From: Isosphaeraceae bacterium
Lineage (GTDB): Bacteria > Planctomycetota > Planctomycetia > Isosphaerales > Isosphaeraceae
Assembly: GCA_026004735.1 (NCBI GenBank)
Contig: BPJS01000001.1
Span: 558,001 to 622,000 of the forward strand
DNA length: 64,000 nt
Reading direction: 5' to 3'
Positions 7,845 to 18,888 of this stretch are shown here, in pieces. Both the position numbers and the translations under genes were made by a program. The notes beneath the pieces were generated by a model. It searched no databases and was not told the origin of the DNA. It worked only from the letters and a program-made list of their open reading frames with translations. Position 1 is the first letter of the stretch. The number at the start of each line of letters is the position of its first letter.

Positions 7845-8294
7845 ATGGCATCGGGCATGGCTGAGCCGACGATCGATCCGGCTTCTGAGCCCCAGCCTCT
7901 TGACCAGCCGATCGTCTTTTACGACGGCGCGTGTGGGTTGTGCGATCGGTTTGTCCAATTTGTGCTGCGACACGATCGGGACGGCCGGTTTCGGTTCGCG
8001 CCGCTTCAGGGCGAGACATTCGCGGCCTACCGGCCGCGGGTCGACGCGGCCGATTTGAGCACGATGGTTTTGGTTGACGAGGCCGGGTTGCACACCCGCT
8101 CGACCGCGGCGCTGCGCGTCGTGCGGAGCCTGGGCGGTCTCTGGGGACCGATCGGCCGGCTCGGGCTGCTGCTGCCCAGGCCGTTGCGTGACCTGGGCTA
8201 TCGGGCCGTGGCGCGGGTCCGGCATCGGCTCTTCCCGCCGCCGTCGTCGTGTCGTCGCCCCGATCCGGCCCATCGGCCGCGGTTTCTCCCCTAA
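7845..8294 (+). CDS. DCC family thiol-disulfide oxidoreductase-like protein (DUF393)
   Basis: A 149-residue protein of the DCC/DUF393 family. The defining motif is present: IVFYDGACGLCDRFVQFV, a thioredoxin-like CxxC following a beta strand, then RHDRDGRFRFAPLQGE, and VLVDEAGLHTRSTAALRVV in the second half. Members are small proteins with a presumed redox site whose partners are largely unknown. It has no signal peptide. The next gene, 30 bases downstream, encodes an HTTM-type membrane protein, and DCC and HTTM domains are frequently adjacent or fused in bacteria. The C-terminus is basic and Pro-rich. Biochemical role is not established for the family. Confidence 0.85.
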   Translation: MASGMAEPTIDPASEPQPLDQPIVFYDGACGLCDRFVQFVLRHDRDGRFRFAPLQGETFAAYRPRVDAADLSTMVLVDEAGLHTRSTAALRVVRSLGGLWGPIGRLGLLLPRPLRDLGYRAVARVRHRLFPPPSSCRRPDPAHRPRFLP

Positions 8295-8324
8295 GCTGTC
8301 GATCACGCCCACGAGACGACCCCG

Positions 8325-9809
8325 ATGAGCCGGTCGACGCCGACGAATCCGCCCAACCGGTCCGCCGTCGCCCGTACCGACGGCCCAGGCTTCGGACTGT
8401 TCGAAATCTTCGCCTTTCAGTGGGGCGTGGCCTTGGTCGCCCACACGGCCAAGGGCGGGGATCTGCCGCTGGTCAAGCCCCACGAACTGGCCGTGACGCT
8501 GTCCGGCATCTGGCTGATGCTGGGGCCAGGGTCGGTCGGCCGGCTGGTCTTGGCGTCGGTCGTGGCGCTGGTGGCCGTGGCGATCGAGCTGCCGTTTGTG
8601 ACCAATCACTGGATGTTTATGACGTTCACCCATATCGCGATTCTCGCCGCGATGGGTGTGGCGCGGCTCACGCGGGGAGGGGTCGACCGTCAGGAATTCT
8701 TCCAGATTCTGCGGCCGGCGCTGGCCGTCGGGATGATCCTGCTCTACGCCCTGGTGACGCTCTGCAAGCTCAACGGAGATTTCCTCTCGCCGGAAAAAAG
8801 CTCTGCGGCGGAGATGTACAGTTGGCTGACCAACAAGATCCCCGGCCTGGCCGACACAACCGGTTTGCGCCTGTTGATCATCTGGTCGACCCTGGCCATT
8901 GAAGGGGGTTTGCCGATCCTGCTGGCCATACCGGCGACCCGGCATTGGGCGCTGCTGATCGGCTGGGCGTTCCACCTGATTTTGGGGTTCAACGGCTTCT
9001 ACGATTTCTCGGCGCTGGTTCTGGCCGGGTACGTCGCGTTTTTGCCGGACGATTTCGCGGTCCGACTGCACCGCGGCCTGGCCCGTCGGCCGGCCCTGCA
9101 GCGGCTCGGGGACGCGCTGGCGCGGTTGGCCCGCCACCGGCTCACCTTCCCAATCTTGGCCATTGTGGCGCTGACGCCCGTGGGGCTCAATCTCGCAGGG
9201 CTGGTCCGCGAGCCAGTGCTGGTGCGGGTCACGATCCTGGCGGTGCGGATGCTCTGGGTCATTCAGGCCGTCGCCGCGCTGCTGCTCTATCTGATCGCTG
9301 TCGGCGAGGAACCGGCAACCTCCGAACCCGAGCCGGAGCAGATGGCCCGAACGCGGTTCGGCCAAGGGCTGGCCCGGGCCGTGGCCATGCTGTTGCCGGT
9401 CCTGACGCTCTTCAACGGCCTGTGCCCGTACCTCGGGCTCAAGACCGAGAGCGCCTTCACGATGTTCAGCAATCTTCAAACCGAAGGCGATTACTGGAAT
9501 CATCTCTTTTTGCCCCGCGCCATGCGGATTTTTCCGATGCAGGACGATCTGGTGACGATCATCGATTGCCCGGATCCCGAGATCCGAGCGCGGGCCGAGG
9601 CGGGCAACCGCTGGGTCGAGTTTGAGTTCCGAGATTTGATGTCCCGGCATCCGGACTGGTCGGTCGTCTACGAGCATCGAGGGGTTCGCCGCGAGGTCCC
9701 ACGGGTGGGCGATGATCCCGAGTTGTCGCGTCCGACGAATCCGATCTTGCGGAAGCTAGTGCGTTTTCGGGAGGTTGTGCCGCCCGAGCGAAACTATCTG
9801 CGCCATTGA
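8325..9809 (+). CDS. HTTM / vitamin K-dependent gamma-carboxylase-like membrane protein
   Basis: A 494-residue integral membrane protein with around ten hydrophobic segments. The HTTM-like core includes THIAILAAMGVARL, LLYALVTLCKLNGDFLSPEKSSA, and the second half IEGGLPILLAIPATRHWALL with WAFHLILGFNGFYDFSALVL. Conserved His and Lys residues in these segments (THIA, CKLNGDF, FHLILG) resemble those of HTTM proteins, relatives of vitamin K-dependent gamma-carboxylase. A soluble C-terminal stretch of about 100 residues ends the protein. It follows the DCC gene by 30 bases, so the two are probably co-transcribed. The substrate is unknown, and no carboxylation target is apparent nearby. Confidence 0.75.
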   Translation: MSRSTPTNPPNRSAVARTDGPGFGLFEIFAFQWGVALVAHTAKGGDLPLVKPHELAVTLSGIWLMLGPGSVGRLVLASVVALVAVAIELPFVTNHWMFMTFTHIAILAAMGVARLTRGGVDRQEFFQILRPALAVGMILLYALVTLCKLNGDFLSPEKSSAAEMYSWLTNKIPGLADTTGLRLLIIWSTLAIEGGLPILLAIPATRHWALLIGWAFHLILGFNGFYDFSALVLAGYVAFLPDDFAVRLHRGLARRPALQRLGDALARLARHRLTFPILAIVALTPVGLNLAGLVREPVLVRVTILAVRMLWVIQAVAALLLYLIAVGEEPATSEPEPEQMARTRFGQGLARAVAMLLPVLTLFNGLCPYLGLKTESAFTMFSNLQTEGDYWNHLFLPRAMRIFPMQDDLVTIIDCPDPEIRARAEAGNRWVEFEFRDLMSRHPDWSVVYEHRGVRREVPRVGDDPELSRPTNPILRKLVRFREVVPPERNYLRH

Positions 9810-9832
9810 GGCGTTGCGGTGCGTGGGTCTGC

Positions 9833-9861
9833 TTGCCTCGATGCCAATTGCGCTCTAGAAT
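9833..9861 (+). promoter_or_regulatory. sigma-70-like promoter upstream of clpX
   Basis: TTGCCT (9833-9838), exactly 17 bases, then TAGAAT (9856-9861). The transcript would have a leader of about 230 bases before clpX; the leader contains several short GC hairpins but no riboswitch class I recognise. Confidence 0.5.
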
Positions 9862-10100
9862 GGCGACAACCTTGGGTGAGCGAACGGGCCTCGTATTGCC
9901 CGGGGGGTGAGGCAACCTGGCGTTAGGTCCATACTCGGGCCGGGCATCCGCCCGGTGTTGGACCGAGCGTCGGGGGCGCGTGGGTTCGCACGGTTCGTCC
10001 GACGATCCACAGGCGATCTCGAGTCCGACAGGTCCGGCGGCGACGGATGAGCCGTCCGTCGGGGAAGCGACGTCGGGCCTCTCAACGATGAGGGATGGGC

Positions 10101-11510
<1,410 letters not shown>

Positions 11511-11711
11511 GCCGTCGGTACGCTTTTGGGGGTGACCTTGCCGGCCAGCGCAGACGGTGCGTCGGCGGATGCCGGGGTCGAGCCGGCGCTGGTCGCCGTC
11601 TTTGACTGAGTGGATCACGGACCCGCAGATCGACCTGGCGGGTTTGCGGCTGAGCGGGCAGTGGCGGGCGCGATGGGGTGTGGGTCAAGCGTCCGGACTG
11701 GTTGGGCCGAA

Positions 11712-12824
11712 TCAGACGGCCAGCCGCCGCAGCACCTCGATCCCCCGCTCCAGGGTCCGGTCGTCGACGGCGTACGAGATGCGGAAGTGGGTATCGCGTT
11801 GGCTGAAAACGGAGCCTGGGATGATCAGCAGGTTGTGACGGACCGCCTCGGCGGCAAACGCACTCGCGTCGGGAAACCGCGGGGGGACCTTGGGGAAAGC
11901 GTAGAAGGCGCCGGTTGGGCGTTCCAGCTCGTAGAGATCGCCGATTCCGGCGATGAGCCGTTCCCGGGTGCGGCGATATCGCTCGTTCTGGGTCTGGGTA
12001 TCGTGGTCGAGCGCCTCGATGACGGCGTGCTGGAGCGGCGTCGGCGCGCAGATGAAGCTAAACTGCTGCAATTTGGCCATTTCCTGAATCAAGGCGGCCG
12101 GGCCGTGGGCGAATCCCAGCCGCCAGCCGGTCATGCCGTAGGTCTTGCTGAAGCCGTCGACGACCAGGACTTCGTCGTTCCACCGAGCCGGGGACGGAAC
12201 CGGCTGCTGGTCTGAGAAGGCATGGTAGACCTCGTCGCTGATCAGGAGCAGTCCCCGGTCGCGGCACAGTCGCGCCAGGCCGGCCATCTCGGCCTCGCTG
12301 GCGACGCGACCGGTCGGATTGTTGGGGCTGTTGACCAGGACGCACTTGGTGCGGGGGGTGATCGCGGCGGCGACCCGATCGAGGGGAATCCGGAAGTCGG
12401 GGTAGGTGTCGATCAGGATGGGCACTCCGCCGGCCATCGCCACCAGGTTGTTGTACATGACGAAGTAAGGGTCGAAGAGGATCACCTCATCACCGGGGTC
12501 GACCGTAGCGCAGATGCCGAGCAGCAGCCCCCCCGAGGTGCCCGCCGTGATCAGCACCCGGCGGTCGGCATGGCCCAACTCGGCATCGACCCGCTGCTGA
12601 ATCCGCTCGCGCAGCTCGGGTACGCCGGTGGTCAGGCTGTAGGCGTTGTGGCCAGCGGCGATCGCGTCGAAGGCAGCGCGCTTGACCGGTTCGGGCACGT
12701 CGAAGTCGGGCAGGCCGATCGAGAGGTTGATTGGGTCGGTCATCGACTTGGAGAGATCGAACGCCTTGCGGATGCCCGAGGCTTCGATCCGGCTCATCCG
12801 TTGGGCGATCCAGGCGGGTCTCAC
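11712..12824 (-). CDS. class I/II pyridoxal-phosphate aminotransferase
   Basis: A 370-residue fold-type I aminotransferase of the aspartate-aminotransferase group. Visible: AGTSGGLLLGI around the PLP phosphate site, NSPNNPTG at 165-172, SDEVYHAF from 196, and the Schiff-base Lys227 in GFSKTYGMTGWRLGF. Substrate specificity (aspartate, aromatic, kynurenine or other) cannot be read from these motifs. The start at GTG 12824 keeps the MSRIEASGIRKAFDL N-terminal arm; ATG 12797 is an alternative. A GTCCG-7-CGGAC inverted repeat lies at 12876-12892 upstream, a possible operator. The gene is convergent with clpX, and the 200-base gap between them holds no gene I can support. Confidence 0.92.
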   Translation of the reverse strand: MRPAWIAQRMSRIEASGIRKAFDLSKSMTDPINLSIGLPDFDVPEPVKRAAFDAIAAGHNAYSLTTGVPELRERIQQRVDAELGHADRRVLITAGTSGGLLLGICATVDPGDEVILFDPYFVMYNNLVAMAGGVPILIDTYPDFRIPLDRVAAAITPRTKCVLVNSPNNPTGRVASEAEMAGLARLCRDRGLLLISDEVYHAFSDQQPVPSPARWNDEVLVVDGFSKTYGMTGWRLGFAHGPAALIQEMAKLQQFSFICAPTPLQHAVIEALDHDTQTQNERYRRTRERLIAGIGDLYELERPTGAFYAFPKVPPRFPDASAFAAEAVRHNLLIIPGSVFSQRDTHFRISYAVDDRTLERGIEVLRRLAV

Positions 12825-13007
12825 GACGGCTGACTCCGAGGCGGGTTCGACCGGGTTGCGGGCGGTCAGGCGCTTGTCCGATTATTCCGGACCGGGGCCA
12901 CCGTGGCCTAGAGCGCGGCCTGCGCCCTCTGGAATTGGCGCTCGATCTTCTGGCATGCTCATCTTCTGGCAAGCCTGGACCACAAGCGTCGGGTGGCTGC
13001 TCCTGCC

Positions 13008-13550
13008 ATGCATCAGATCTTCCTGGCTTTGGCCGTCGCGGACCTGACGTTGATCCTGATCAGTTACGGCCTGGGCTGGTTTGTGCCGACGGGGCAGGGG
13101 GGGCTGGTCCGCGACATTCACTTCCTGGTCGGCCTGTTGACGATGCTGGCGACGCTGATGGTCCACGGGGTGGTTTACACCTACTTTATCGGGACCGGGA
13201 AGTGGGTCGCCGAAGTGACCCGCGTCTATCGGCTTCCCGAGTGGATGGAGGCGGAGGCGAAGCGTAATAAGCGTCGGGCCATGCCGTTTGTCACGTGGGG
13301 GATGCTGGCGATGGGGGCGACCGTCTGGCTCGGCGCGGCGGCCGACACGATGCGGGGCTTTGGCGGAACTTGGCATTTCCTGGCCGCCTCCTTCACGCTG
13401 GGCTTCACGCTGGGCGCCTTTGCGCTTGAGTATCGGGCGATCGTGGGCCAGATGCGGTTGCTGGCCGAAGTCAAGATCCGGGCGGACGAAGGCCGGCGGC
13501 GGACGCTGGAATCCGCGGAGGGCGCCCCCGCGGCGCACGCGGCGCCGTGA
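13008..13550 (+). CDS. hypothetical membrane protein with four predicted helices
   Basis: A 180-residue protein I cannot assign. Hydrophobic segments lie near the N-terminus (IFLALAVADLTLILISYGLG), then FLVGLLTMLATLMVHGVVYTYFI, then FVTWGMLAMGATVWLGAAAD and FLAASFTLGFTLGAFALEY, with a soluble basic C-terminal helix. Isolated His and Tyr residues inside helices (HFLVGLL, MVHGVVYTYF, WHFLA) would be compatible with haem or quinone contact, but this is speculative. The start is ATG 13008; an in-frame GTG lies at 12993. The stop overlaps the start of the MFS gene (GTGA at 13547-13550), indicating translational coupling. Confidence 0.65.
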   Translation: MHQIFLALAVADLTLILISYGLGWFVPTGQGGLVRDIHFLVGLLTMLATLMVHGVVYTYFIGTGKWVAEVTRVYRLPEWMEAEAKRNKRRAMPFVTWGMLAMGATVWLGAAADTMRGFGGTWHFLAASFTLGFTLGAFALEYRAIVGQMRLLAEVKIRADEGRRRTLESAEGAPAAHAAP

Positions 13551-14776
13551 TCCGTCCGCCCCTGCCGCCGCTGGCGATCGTCCTGCTGGTTGTCCTGATC
13601 GACTTGATCGGCTTCACGCTGGTCATGCCGCTCTTGCCGAGGTACGCCACCCAGTACGGCTACAGCGACCTCCAGATCGGCCTCCTGCTGGCCGCCTTTC
13701 CAATGTGCCAGCTCGTCGCCGGTCCGTTTCTGGGCCGTTGGAGCGACCGCGCGGGCCGTCGGCCCGTGCTGGCGATCAGCCAGTTCGGCACCGCCGTCTC
13801 CTTTTTGATTCTCGGGCTGGCGACCGATTACCGCGTGTTGCTGCTGGCCCGGATGCTCGATGGCGCTTCGGGCGGCAATTTCCTCGTGGCCCAGGCCTAT
13901 GTGGCCGACATCACGCCTCCGCGCGACCGGGCCAAGAACCTCGGCCTGATCGGCGCCGTCTTTGGCGTCGGGTTTGTGCTCGGTCCCCTCTTGAGCGGCC
14001 TGCTGCTGAAGCTGCCGGTCGCGCCCGAGTGGCGGCTCCGCGTCCCGTTCCTGGTGGCCGCTGCCTTCTCGACCCTGGCCTGGGTGCTGGTCTGGCTCTG
14101 GCTGCCCGAGAGTCTGCCGGCCGGAGCGTCCCCACGCTCTGCCGCGCGGGTGCTGAGCTGGCGGGGCGTGACCGACATCCTGACCCACCCCACCTGGGGC
14201 CTGCTGGTCCTGGTCGGATCGCTAACGACGCTCGCCTTCGCCGCCCTCGAAGGCACCTTTAGCCTCTTCCTCGGCCAGCGGTTCGGCTGGGACGCCGACA
14301 CGGCCGCCTTCGCCTTCGCGTTCTTGGGCCTGGCCTCGGCGGCGGTGCAGGGGGGGTTGATCCGCGCCTTGCTGCCCCGGTTCGGCGAACCTCGTCTGGT
14401 CCTCGTCGGCTTGAGCAGCCTGAGCATCGGCCTGGTCGGGATGGCAATCGCCACCGCCGTACCGCCGCTGTTGGGGGCGGGGCTTCTGATCGCCCTGGGA
14501 ACGGGGCTGGCCAATCCGTCGATCGTGGGCCTGCTCTCCCGCCTGACTCCCGAGACCGAGCAGGGCGCCGTCTTTGGCGTGCTCGCATCGGCACAAACCC
14601 TCGCACGAATGATCAACTACGTCACGGCCAACCGGTTGCTCGGCGGCGTCGGTCCGGCCGCGCCGTACTGGGAGGGCGCGGCGGTGGCCGCTCTGGCGTT
14701 GCTGGTCGCCACGGCGGCGGTCCGACGCGCCGCCAGCGACCTGAAGGCTCTTCACCAGCCGGCCCATGCCGCCTAG
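13547..14776 (+). CDS. MFS transporter (TetA-like drug/H+ antiporter group)
   Basis: A 409-residue, twelve-helix major facilitator. The loop 2-3 signature is visible as GPFLGRWSDRAGRRPVL, helix 4 has ARMLDGASGGNF, and helix 5 has GAVFGVGFVLGPLLSGLL, the antiporter-type motif C. This pattern is closest to TetA/Bcr-like proton-coupled efflux proteins; the substrate is unknown. It starts at GTG 13547 overlapping the TGA of the preceding membrane-protein gene. The stop shares a CTAG palindrome with the stop of the convergent glycosyltransferase (14773-14776), so there is no intergenic space for a separate terminator. Confidence 0.9.
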   Translation: MIRPPLPPLAIVLLVVLIDLIGFTLVMPLLPRYATQYGYSDLQIGLLLAAFPMCQLVAGPFLGRWSDRAGRRPVLAISQFGTAVSFLILGLATDYRVLLLARMLDGASGGNFLVAQAYVADITPPRDRAKNLGLIGAVFGVGFVLGPLLSGLLLKLPVAPEWRLRVPFLVAAAFSTLAWVLVWLWLPESLPAGASPRSAARVLSWRGVTDILTHPTWGLLVLVGSLTTLAFAALEGTFSLFLGQRFGWDADTAAFAFAFLGLASAAVQGGLIRALLPRFGEPRLVLVGLSSLSIGLVGMAIATAVPPLLGAGLLIALGTGLANPSIVGLLSRLTPETEQGAVFGVLASAQTLARMINYVTANRLLGGVGPAAPYWEGAAVAALALLVATAAVRRAASDLKALHQPAHAA

Positions 14777-17121
14777 CGGCCCGGCAGGTCGCGGTCGAGA
14801 TACCCGCCGATCGTCGCCGGGTCGGTGTAGCCGTAACGGGTCAGGACCCGGCGCACCGCCTCGGGACGCCGGATCAGAATCTCGACGGCCTCGATCAACG
14901 CCTCAGGCCGCTGCCGGAGCAGCCGCTCCGAGAACGGGCCGCCCCGGTCATAGCGGGTCACAATCGCGGCCAGCCGGTCCACCTCGGGATCGCCCGAAGC
15001 GACTCGCGGCGACTTGCCCCCGCGGACATGCTCGATCAACCCCCGCGCCGCCCGTCGCAAACCGTCCGGGTCAGCAGCCGCCCAGGCCAGCGTCGGCTCA
15101 TGCACGCCCAGACTCGCCGGCCGTGTCAACCCCACCCCCCAGAACCGCGACAACCACGGCGCATACGCCCGCACCCAGCCCGGCACCTCCGGGTCGGGCG
15201 GCGGCTCGCCCGCATCATCGGTGAGCAACTGCAACGCGACGCTCAGGGCCGCCGCCCGAGGATCGGCGACCGTCACGACCCGCAACCCATCCAACTGGGC
15301 CGGCGTCGAGGCATACCAGGGTTTCAGCGCGAAGAGCAGCCGGGTATTGGCCGTCGCCTTGGAGTCGTGGGTCAAGAGCCAGAGAAACGGGTAGTCATCG
15401 TCGGGCGCGCCCAGCCGCACATCGCCCCGGAGTACGCCCAGTGCCTGAAGCTCCTGAAACGTCGACGGACTCGACAGGCTATTCGGAAACGCCACATGCG
15501 CACCTCGCGGCAGCCGCTCATTCAGCTCAGCAATCACCTGCGGCGTAAACGCGTCGTACCAGTACGTCAGCTCAAAGCCGGCGGACCACGCGCCTCGTGG
15601 TCCACGGATCAATTCATTATAATAAGACAACTCATAGGGATGAATCCGCACCAGAGCGAGGGCTGCTGGAGCGAGCGTCGCCAACGCCACCACTGCCCGC
15701 GCCGCTGTGGGACGGACCCGTGCCAACCGCGCCATCAGGTCGGCCGCCGCAACCACCCCCCAGCCGCAAAACGCCGCTAGAAAGGCAAATGTCGGCAGAA
15801 ACAGCCGCACTCCGTCATGAGCCGGTGTCGGAAACATCCGAAGAATCGGCAAGGTCATCAGGTGGATCAGCAGGTAGGCCGGAAGCCGATCCTTCTGGAA
15901 CCATTGCCGCACGCCCCAGACCAGACCCACAGCCGCTGCGGCCAGCAGCGTCGCCGGAACCGTGATCGCCATCAGCACGAAGGCGTTTTCCCACGGAAGG
16001 CTGAATTCATAGAGCTGGCCGAAATAGAGGATCTGGATGTCGGGCAGCGCGCCGCGGCGGCTTGCGTTGAGCGCGGCGTAGTGCGCCAAGCGGGGGATCG
16101 TTTCGTTCCACCAGGCCGGATTGCCTAGCCAGGCTAGCAGCGGCGGCCAGGCGAACAGCGCCCCGAGCGTCTCGACGACCGGCCGATCCCCGCCCCAAAG
16201 CGGATGACGCGGCCAGATCCGCGCCGCCGCGCGCCTGAGCAGCCACCAGAACCAGGGCAGGGCCAACACCCAACCCGGCAGCCAGCTCTTCGGTTTATGA
16301 ATGAACAAATTGGTATATGCCGGCGGAGGCAAGACCTCGATCAGCCGCCGAATCTCCAGGGCCGTCATAGCGAGCACGGCGAGCATCGGCAGCAGCGTCA
16401 GCCCGCCATCCAGCAAGGCCAGACCACGCCGCCGGTCCAGCGGCGGTCGGAGCGCGGCGACTGCCAGACACAGCCCGAGCGGCACGATGACTCCGACGGT
16501 CGCCATTTTCACCAGAAACGCAAGCCCAAGCAGTCCACCGACCGCGATCCGCCACCGCTGCCCGCCCGGCTCGAGTGCCTTCCAGAACGCCAGCGCCGTC
16601 GCCACCCAGATCAACAGGCCCGGAATGTCGGTGTCGATCAAATGGGCCTGTCCGTACAGCCGGGGCATCAGCAACAGCGACAGCCCGGCCGTGCCCCCCA
16701 CCCAACGCCCGTACCGCCCCGTCAAAAACGTGTGTAGAAGCGCGATCGTCGCGGCGAATTCGAGCACCGTCGCAATCCGCCGCGCGACGATCTCGTTCAC
16801 CCATCGGTTCAAAAGCCCATAGGTGGCCAGATTGGCCTGACCGGCCAGCGGCGGATGGAAATTGATGCCGTGCCGGGCGTAGGGCCAGTAGTAGAGCAGC
16901 GCATCGGCATCGAGCAGCCGCTCCAGGTCGGACCACGACCGCGCCTCCGCCAGCCGCTCCCACCACTGGATCGAAAGCTGCTGGCTGTAGGTATAGGCTG
17001 GCTCGTCGTAGGTCAGACCAAAGTCGGCGGTGGTCGGGACGAGCAACAGCACCGCCACCAGAAAGGAAACCGCAAACTCGGCCCAGGGCCGCCACCGCGG
17101 GCAGCCGGTCCCGACGCTCAT
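14773..17121 (-). CDS. large GT39/ArnT-like membrane glycosyltransferase
   Basis: A 782-residue polytopic protein of the PMT/ArnT superfamily (GT-C fold). The first loop has the acidic motif TYDEPAYTYSQQ expected for metal and lipid-phosphate sugar binding, followed by a HGINFHPPLAGQ segment and many hydrophobic helices. The C-terminal 250 residues are soluble, with KPWYASTPAQLDG and a helical tail. Such enzymes move a sugar from a polyprenyl phosphate donor to proteins or lipids on the outer face of the membrane. It overlaps the stop of the upstream paralogue by ATGA (17118-17121), so the two are co-translated. Acceptor unknown. Confidence 0.8.
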   Translation of the reverse strand: MSVGTGCPRWRPWAEFAVSFLVAVLLLVPTTADFGLTYDEPAYTYSQQLSIQWWERLAEARSWSDLERLLDADALLYYWPYARHGINFHPPLAGQANLATYGLLNRWVNEIVARRIATVLEFAATIALLHTFLTGRYGRWVGGTAGLSLLLMPRLYGQAHLIDTDIPGLLIWVATALAFWKALEPGGQRWRIAVGGLLGLAFLVKMATVGVIVPLGLCLAVAALRPPLDRRRGLALLDGGLTLLPMLAVLAMTALEIRRLIEVLPPPAYTNLFIHKPKSWLPGWVLALPWFWWLLRRAAARIWPRHPLWGGDRPVVETLGALFAWPPLLAWLGNPAWWNETIPRLAHYAALNASRRGALPDIQILYFGQLYEFSLPWENAFVLMAITVPATLLAAAAVGLVWGVRQWFQKDRLPAYLLIHLMTLPILRMFPTPAHDGVRLFLPTFAFLAAFCGWGVVAAADLMARLARVRPTAARAVVALATLAPAALALVRIHPYELSYYNELIRGPRGAWSAGFELTYWYDAFTPQVIAELNERLPRGAHVAFPNSLSSPSTFQELQALGVLRGDVRLGAPDDDYPFLWLLTHDSKATANTRLLFALKPWYASTPAQLDGLRVVTVADPRAAALSVALQLLTDDAGEPPPDPEVPGWVRAYAPWLSRFWGVGLTRPASLGVHEPTLAWAAADPDGLRRAARGLIEHVRGGKSPRVASGDPEVDRLAAIVTRYDRGGPFSERLLRQRPEALIEAVEILIRRPEAVRRVLTRYGYTDPATIGGYLDRDLPGR

Positions 17122-18803
17122 AATCCTGACCCTTCGTCGGCCGGGAACGCCCAGATCAACGGCACCCCAAGAACACGCACCAGGACCGTGCCTTCACGGT
17201 TTCCCTGCCGCCGCACCAGCTCCCGCACCGCTGGCGCCATCGAGCCCGGCCGATTCTGAACGACCGCCACGGCCGGAGGCTCGCCCCGACCCATATACAC
17301 CGGCGCCCGCAGCAACCCCGCTTCGTTGTAATACCAGGCCACCGGGTTCGCCACGAACAAGACGCTCCGCCCGGGTTCCACCCGCTCGTCGAGTCGTCGA
17401 AACGCTTCGGGGGTCAGGGCATCCCAATAGTAGGTCGGCTCCATCCCTAGCGCCGTCGCCCCAGGAAGACCCCCGACGACCGGACTGTAATACGACAGCG
17501 GAACCGGCATCATCACCGCCACGCTCAGTGCCGCTTCGGCCAGGCTCAGCCCCGCCGCCCACCCCGCCAGGCGCCCCCTCAGCGACGCCACCCCCAGCCC
17601 CGACAACACCGCCAGCGGTCCCAACGCCGCCGCCAGTTGGCGAACCCCATCATGGCCCGGCGTGTGGGGCAGGGCACGCACCACCAGCAACGTCGCCGCG
17701 CTTAGGACCAGCAACAGCCCCACCGGCTCGCTCCGGATCTGCCGCACCGCCGCCAGTCCACCGCCAAGGGCCAGAATCAGAAACCCGACCGGCGTTGTCA
17801 TCACCACCCAGACTACCGTGTTGTACCAGGGTAACGATCCCGTCGGCGTCTCGTAGATCGTTCCTAGAAACTGCGTGCGAATCGGAATTGTCTCGGAACG
17901 GCTCAGGTTCGACTGCAAGAACCGAACCAGGCCGACCACCGGTTCGCCCCAGAAGGGCGGATTGACCGCCCAAAACACCGGCACCGCCACCAGGCCCGCC
18001 GCCAGCAACCAACCCAACGCCGGGCCATCCCGCCGCACCAAGGCCCAGACCGCCAGCGGCACCGGCAACAGCCACCCCGTCAGCTTGGTCGCTGCGGCAC
18101 AGCCCAGGACCACCCCCAGCCCAATCACGCCCGCCAGCCGCCGCCTCCGGCTCGCCGCTTCGACCGTCTCGGCAAACCCGAGCGTCCCAAGCAGCCACAG
18201 ACTGGCCAGCAGGCCGTCGTAGGTGGCGTAGTGCCCCAACGCGAACAGGTGGGGATGAAGCACCCAGGCGGACGCGGCCACCAGCCCCGCCTTCCAACCC
18301 CACCGCTTTGCCCCAAACCAGCCCGCGACCCCCGCCGCCAGACTAAACGCCAGCATCGTCCCCAGCCGCGCTCGGGCCAGATCGCCAGCCCACGGCATCA
18401 ACCCGTCCCCCACCAGTGCCACCAGCGCATAAAACGCCGGATGACCGTGTGGCTCCTCGCGCGCAAACGGCCAGAACCAGGACACCACCTGCGGGTCGAA
18501 CAGCTCGCCCAGCGTGTCGATCTCCGCTGCCGAGGGCCGGCGCCTCCGATCCTCCAACGGCCGCAGCCGCCACCGATCCCACTGCGCGGCAAAGCCGCTC
18601 GGGTCCCGGACCGCCTCGAGCCAGGCATGAACCCGATCTAGCCGCGCCAGCGTGTACGCTTCGTCCCAGACTAGAGCCAGCCTCGGCTCGGTCCCCACCA
18701 TCACGATCAAGGCGATCAGGCCTGCCCCCAAGCCAAGGACCACGGCTCGGCGGTGCTGGCCGGGGGAGTCGGCGGCAGGCGTGGCAGCCAGCGCGGACAT
18801 CAA
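17118..18803 (-). CDS. GT39/ArnT-like membrane glycosyltransferase
   Basis: A 561-residue polytopic GT-C fold protein. An N-terminal helix precedes the catalytic-loop acidic motif VWDEAYTLARLDRV, then EEPHGHPAFYALVALVGD (the HP motif typical of PMT-like enzymes), and at least nine further hydrophobic segments. It sits immediately upstream of the 782-residue paralogue and shares ATGA with it. Both have the same order of motifs but different lengths, so they are probably an old duplication with separate substrates. ATG codons at 18803 and 18800 are equivalent. The donor is presumably a polyprenyl-linked sugar, by family. Confidence 0.8.
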   Translation of the reverse strand: MMSALAATPAADSPGQHRRAVVLGLGAGLIALIVMVGTEPRLALVWDEAYTLARLDRVHAWLEAVRDPSGFAAQWDRWRLRPLEDRRRRPSAAEIDTLGELFDPQVVSWFWPFAREEPHGHPAFYALVALVGDGLMPWAGDLARARLGTMLAFSLAAGVAGWFGAKRWGWKAGLVAASAWVLHPHLFALGHYATYDGLLASLWLLGTLGFAETVEAASRRRRLAGVIGLGVVLGCAAATKLTGWLLPVPLAVWALVRRDGPALGWLLAAGLVAVPVFWAVNPPFWGEPVVGLVRFLQSNLSRSETIPIRTQFLGTIYETPTGSLPWYNTVVWVVMTTPVGFLILALGGGLAAVRQIRSEPVGLLLVLSAATLLVVRALPHTPGHDGVRQLAAALGPLAVLSGLGVASLRGRLAGWAAGLSLAEAALSVAVMMPVPLSYYSPVVGGLPGATALGMEPTYYWDALTPEAFRRLDERVEPGRSVLFVANPVAWYYNEAGLLRAPVYMGRGEPPAVAVVQNRPGSMAPAVRELVRRQGNREGTVLVRVLGVPLIWAFPADEGSGL

Positions 18804-18888
18804 GACCCGTACACTCCCAAACCGTCACCTACGCCCGCAACCCCTTCGCCGACTGCCCAGGCGACCACGTCCAATCCCGACCGGGCGA

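Noticed and set aside
7830-9677. A 615-codon open frame on the minus strand opposite the DCC and HTTM genes
   Set aside because: It is an antisense shadow typical of GC-rich genes: low-complexity Gln/Arg/His-rich product and no known motifs, while the plus strand has two recognisable families.
9862-10094. Possible riboswitch or structured leader upstream of clpX
   Set aside because: It has short GC-rich inverted repeats, but I could not match any riboswitch consensus, and clpX is not a usual riboswitch target.
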